Positions 6,440 through 8,860 of a DNA stretch of 8,860 bases are shown here, one piece after another (positions within the stretch are counted from its first letter, which is position 1; every line of letters begins with the position of its first letter). The stretch comes from Marinilabiliales bacterium (GTDB lineage: Bacteria; Bacteroidota; Bacteroidia; Bacteroidales; UBA12077). The translations under genes were made by a program, and so were the position numbers. The stretch spans positions 1 through 8,860 of the forward strand of contig PKTC01000434.1 in assembly GCA_002869305.1 (NCBI GenBank), written 5' to 3'. The notes under the pieces were generated by a model that saw only the letters and a program-made list of their open reading frames with translations, made no database searches and was not told the DNA's origin.

Positions 6440-7411
6440 ATGCCTAAAATCATTGAAGCTAAAAGAATAATCATAATAGGTTGTGGAACCTCCTGGCATG
6501 CTGGTTTGGTTGGAGAATATTTACTTGAAGATTTGGCAAGAATTCCCGTTGAAGTTGAATATGCCTCGGAATTTAGATATAGAAATCCTATTATTAATAA
6601 GGATGATATTGTAATAGCAATAAGTCAAAGTGGAGAAACTGCTGATACCCTTGCAGCCATAAAGTTAGCTAAACAAGCAGGCGCTATTGTTTTAGGTATA
6701 TGTAATGTTGTTGGATCGAGTATACCAAGAGAAACAGATGGCGGTGTATACACACATGCCGGACCTGAAATTGGTGTAGCTTCTACGAAGGCATTCACTG
6801 CACAAGTTACTGTACTTACAATGATTGCAATGGCCGTTGGTTATGAAAAAGGAGTGCTTTCTGACGATAAGCTTTCTAGTTTAATGCAAGAATTACATGA
6901 TATTCCTGCAAAAATCGAAAAAATTCTTACCAACAATGATTTGTACTTAAAAATTAGCGATTTATACAAATCCGTTTCAAATTTTCTTTACTTAGGAAGA
7001 GGTTATCTTTTCCCGGTAGCTCTGGAAGGTGCACTGAAATTAAAAGAAATTTCCTACATTCATGCTGAAGGATATCCCGCTGCGGAAATGAAACACGGTC
7101 CGATTGCTTTGATAGATGAAAAAATGCCAATTGTTGTCTTGGCTACAAAAGATAAATCTTACGAAAAAATCGTAAGCAACATTCAAGAAGTAAAAGCAAG
7201 AAAAGGCATTGTGATTGCTGTAGTAAGTGAAGGAGATACGGTTATTAAAAATATGGCAGACCATGTTTTAGAGGTTCCAGAAACCTGCGAAGAACTTTCT
7301 GCATTACTTACTGTAATTCCATTACAATTGTTATCATATCATATTGCTGTACTTAGAAGTTGCAATGTTGATCAACCAAGAAATCTAGCAAAATCAGTTA
7401 CGGTGGAGTAA
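6440..7411 (+). CDS. glmS: GlmS C-terminal fragment (tandem SIS isomerase domains)
   Basis: This 323-residue stretch is the sugar isomerase part of glucosamine-6-phosphate synthase, with two SIS domains. Family motifs are intact: CGTSWHAG (15-22), SEFRYRNP (43-50), SQSGETADT (62-70), GVASTKAFTAQ (112-122), FLYLGRGYLFP (182-192), ALEGALKLKEISYIHAEGY (194-212), EMKHGP (216-221) and the C-terminal DQPRNLAKSVTVE (311-323). The ATG at 6440 is an internal methionine of the original protein, 12 bases after the TGA, and could serve only by re-initiation. A protein started there would lack about 35 residues of the isomerase domain's N-terminal arm, so it may not fold or act normally. The sequence shows no further decay, meaning the TGA is recent or not real. 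The gene ends 27 bases before the terminator hairpin. Confidence 0.9.
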   Translation: MPKIIEAKRIIIIGCGTSWHAGLVGEYLLEDLARIPVEVEYASEFRYRNPIINKDDIVIAISQSGETADTLAAIKLAKQAGAIVLGICNVVGSSIPRETDGGVYTHAGPEIGVASTKAFTAQVTVLTMIAMAVGYEKGVLSDDKLSSLMQELHDIPAKIEKILTNNDLYLKISDLYKSVSNFLYLGRGYLFPVALEGALKLKEISYIHAEGYPAAEMKHGPIALIDEKMPIVVLATKDKSYEKIVSNIQEVKARKGIVIAVVSEGDTVIKNMADHVLEVPETCEELSALLTVIPLQLLSYHIAVLRSCNVDQPRNLAKSVTVE

Positions 7412-7438
7412 TATTTAAAATACAAAAAGATATAAAAG

Positions 7439-7472
7439 AGAACTCCCGATAGCTATCAGGAGTTCTTTTTTT
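7439..7472. terminator. Hairpin terminator between convergent glmS and galE
   Basis: Arms AGAACTCC (7439-7446) and GGAGTTCT (7459-7466) pair perfectly. Inside them, after one C/A mismatch, GATAGCTATC (7448-7457) is a perfect 10-base palindrome that can extend the stem. Six further T bases follow the right arm (7467-7472), the intrinsic terminator form for the plus strand. On the minus strand the hairpin is followed by a shorter T run (TTTT, complement of 7434-7437), so it may also end galE transcripts, whose stop codon at 7471-7473 abuts it. Confidence 0.87.
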
Positions 7473-8532
7473 ATTTTTTCTTTGCTCTTACGTTTTTTTC
7501 CCAATTCCATGCTGATAGCAAAGTTTCCTCCAAACCTATCTCCGCTTTCCAACCCAACTCATCATTTGCATATTTAGTATCCGAATATACAGACTCAACA
7601 TCCCCTATTCTTCTGCCAACGATCTTATAATTAAGCTTAACTCCTGAAGCTTTTTCAAAAGCTTTTACTATTTCCATAACGGACGATCCTTTTCCTGTTC
7701 CTAAATTAAAAACTTCCAGGTTGCTTTTTCCCCTTTTTTCGATCATTCGTTTAATTGAGACAACATGTGCTTTTGCCAAATCGACAACATTGATATAATC
7801 GCGTACTGCCGTTCCATCTGGGGTGTCATAATCATCCCCAAACACTTTTAATTCATCACGAATACCTATGGCTGTTTGTGTAATAAATGGCACAAGATTG
7901 TTTGGAACTCCTCTTGGTAACTCGCCAATTAGAGCCGATGGATGTGCTCCTATTGGATTAAAATATCTTAAGGAAATGGCTTTTATTTGAGGATTAACTT
8001 TTACCGTATCTCGAATAATTTCCTCAGCTATTTGTTTGGTATTTCCGTAGGGAGAATCGGCTGGTTTAAAAGGCGCCTCTTCTGTAACCGGCAATTTATC
8101 CGGCTGACCGTAAACAGTTGCTGAAGAAGAAAATACAAAATTTGGAATGTTAAAGTGAACCATTCCATGCAGTAGGTTCATCAATGTTGTTAAATTATTT
8201 TGGTAATACATTAGTGGCTTTTCCACCGATTCACCAACGGCTTTATACGCTGCAAAATGAATAATTGCATCCAGTCTTTTGTATATCTTAAAGAAGTTCT
8301 CCAGTTTTTCCCTATCACAAATATCAAACTGTTCAAAATAAGGTTTTCTTCCTGTAATGCCAGCTATACCATCTAAAACAGATTTTTCCGAATTTGAAAG
8401 ATTATCAATGATAACGACATCATACCCTTCGTTCATTAACTCAACTGTAGTATGCGAACCAATATAACCCGTTCCTCCTGTAACTAAAACTAATTTATTC
8501 TTCAAAACGTCTTTTTTTGTAAAATTAAGCAT
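7471..8532 (-). CDS. galE: UDP-glucose 4-epimerase
   Basis: GalE interconverts UDP-glucose and UDP-galactose with bound NAD, supplying galactose for surface glycans and allowing galactose use through the Leloir pathway. The 353-residue protein is an extended short-chain dehydrogenase/reductase. It has the NAD-binding GGTGYIGSH (19-27), acidic D43 in IIDNLSNS, HFAAYKAVGES (92-102), and the catalytic set S137 (SSSATVYG) with Y162 and K166 (SPYGNTK). The 25-residue spacing from S137 to Y162 equals that of E. coli GalE. LRYFNPIGAHPS (188-199) and DGTAVRDYINVVDLA (239-253) are further GalE hallmarks. The ATG at 8532-8530 gives about 10 more residues before the first strand than many homologues; a TTG at codon 10 is the only obvious alternative. 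It is convergent with glmS and divergent from the HU-CCDC81 gene. I found no good Bacteroidota promoter upstream of it. Some homologues also act on UDP-GlcNAc, which cannot be excluded. Confidence 0.95.
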   Translation of the reverse strand: MLNFTKKDVLKNKLVLVTGGTGYIGSHTTVELMNEGYDVVIIDNLSNSEKSVLDGIAGITGRKPYFEQFDICDREKLENFFKIYKRLDAIIHFAAYKAVGESVEKPLMYYQNNLTTLMNLLHGMVHFNIPNFVFSSSATVYGQPDKLPVTEEAPFKPADSPYGNTKQIAEEIIRDTVKVNPQIKAISLRYFNPIGAHPSALIGELPRGVPNNLVPFITQTAIGIRDELKVFGDDYDTPDGTAVRDYINVVDLAKAHVVSIKRMIEKRGKSNLEVFNLGTGKGSSVMEIVKAFEKASGVKLNYKIVGRRIGDVESVYSDTKYANDELGWKAEIGLEETLLSAWNWEKNVRAKKK

Positions 8533-8605
8533 ATAATTTCTAATTCAATACCAAATACCACCGCAATAGTTAATGAAATGTTTATTATTCAACCATTCCA
8601 AGATA

Positions 8606-8635
8606 TTGGTCAATTCATAATTTTCTATATATTTG
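8606..8635 (+). promoter_or_regulatory. Promoter for the HU-CCDC81 gene
   Basis: TTG (8606-8608) is followed after 19 bp by TATATTTG (8628-8635), a complete match to the Bacteroidota pattern TTG-N17-23-TAnnTTTG. Transcription would begin near 8642, giving a leader of only about a dozen bases before the TTG start codon at 8655. It lies in the 122-base galE/HU-CCDC81 intergenic region, where I see nothing else definite. Confidence 0.6.
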
Positions 8636-8654
8636 TTTCAAGTAAACAGAAGCA

Positions 8655-8860
8655 TTGAAAATAAAGAATTACATAAAAGAATTATTGTTCACAAACCAGG
8701 GAGTAGTTATCCCCGGATTAGGGGGGTTTGTGTCTGATTATGAGCCTGCAGAGTTTGATGTTAATGAAAATAAATTTCTTCCACCCTCTAAAAAAATTTC
8801 TTTTAATACCGATTATGCATACCAGGATAATCTTTTAACTGAATTTATCTCGAAGAAAGA
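8655..8860 (+). CDS. HU-CCDC81-type (possibly SPOR-containing) protein, N-terminal part (3' end outside window)
   Basis: The first 68 codons are present. They resemble the bacterial CCDC81-like HU domain 1 found in Bacteroidota proteins that often end in a peptidoglycan-binding SPOR domain. Matching features are YIKELLFTNQGVVIPGLGGF (6-25), a following SDYEPAEFD, and FLPPSKKISFNTD (41-53), then QDNLLTEFIS (57-66). The start is TTG at 8655-8657: an in-frame TAA at 8643-8645 closes the frame upstream and no ATG lies in between. A well-matched promoter is just upstream, supporting this start. Any second HU domain, membrane segment or SPOR domain would be outside the window, so the full architecture is unverified. 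The biological role of these proteins is poorly known; a cell-envelope or division link is inferred from SPOR-bearing relatives. Confidence 0.8.
   Translation, partial: MKIKNYIKELLFTNQGVVIPGLGGFVSDYEPAEFDVNENKFLPPSKKISFNTDYAYQDNLLTEFISKK

Noticed and set aside
7040..7264. Minus-strand 74-codon open frame
   Set aside because: It is antisense to the conserved SIS region of glmS and has a Phe/Asn/Ser-rich composition typical of a shadow frame.
8533..8654. A promoter for galE on the minus strand
   Set aside because: The only TTTG-like site (complement of 8552-8559) lacks the TA of the -7 element and has no TTG at 17-23 bp.
1..8860. Mobile element, CRISPR array, tRNA or rRNA gene, defence system
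   Set aside because: No transposase, integrase, spaced repeats, cloverleaf-like sequence or defence-type domain was recognised; the genes are core-type with uniform AT-rich composition.

Overview
The window looks like a low-GC chromosomal segment from a Bacteroidota (Bacteroidetes) genome. Three things point there: the gene order, promoter-like sites of the Bacteroidota type (TTG, 17-23 bp, TAnnTTTG), and families that are largely restricted to the phylum (a DUF4270 lipoprotein, a short GT5-like protein and an HU-CCDC81 protein). A Bacteroidales/Marinilabiliales-like organism is plausible, but the sequence alone does not settle the order. All identifiable genes are core or housekeeping-like. 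There is no sign of a phage, transposon, CRISPR array or rRNA/tRNA gene, and no gene-free stretch longer than about 165 bases.

Left block (1-3305, minus strand). Five closely packed genes read leftward: panC, panD, a UPF0104/LPG-synthase-TM-like membrane protein, rfaE2 (heptose-1-phosphate adenylyltransferase) and radA (cut by the window edge). Gaps are 1 to 28 nt, so a single operon is likely. PanD makes beta-alanine and PanC joins it to pantoate to give pantothenate. RfaE2 makes ADP-heptose for the envelope. RadA acts in recombination and repair.

Middle block (3407-7472, plus strand). A divergent promoter region separates panC from a tight three-gene unit: a 267-residue protein resembling only the N-terminal domain of glycogen synthase, a DUF4270 lipoprotein, and glmS. 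The unit ends in a clear hairpin terminator. The most unusual point in the window is here: glmS is interrupted by one in-frame TGA at 6425-6427. The sequence on both sides stays in the same frame and together would encode 611 residues, the normal GlmS length. This is a single nonsense codon (mutation, polymorphism or sequence error) or, less likely, a split or read-through gene.

Right block (7471-8860). galE (UDP-glucose 4-epimerase) is convergent with glmS and shares its terminator region. Divergent from galE, a good Bacteroidota-type promoter precedes the first 68 codons of an HU-CCDC81-type protein, which runs off the window.

Biochemically, glmS (glucosamine-6-phosphate), galE (UDP-galactose) and rfaE2 (ADP-heptose) all feed envelope polysaccharide synthesis. 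The short GT5-like and DUF4270 proteins have no function I can name with confidence.
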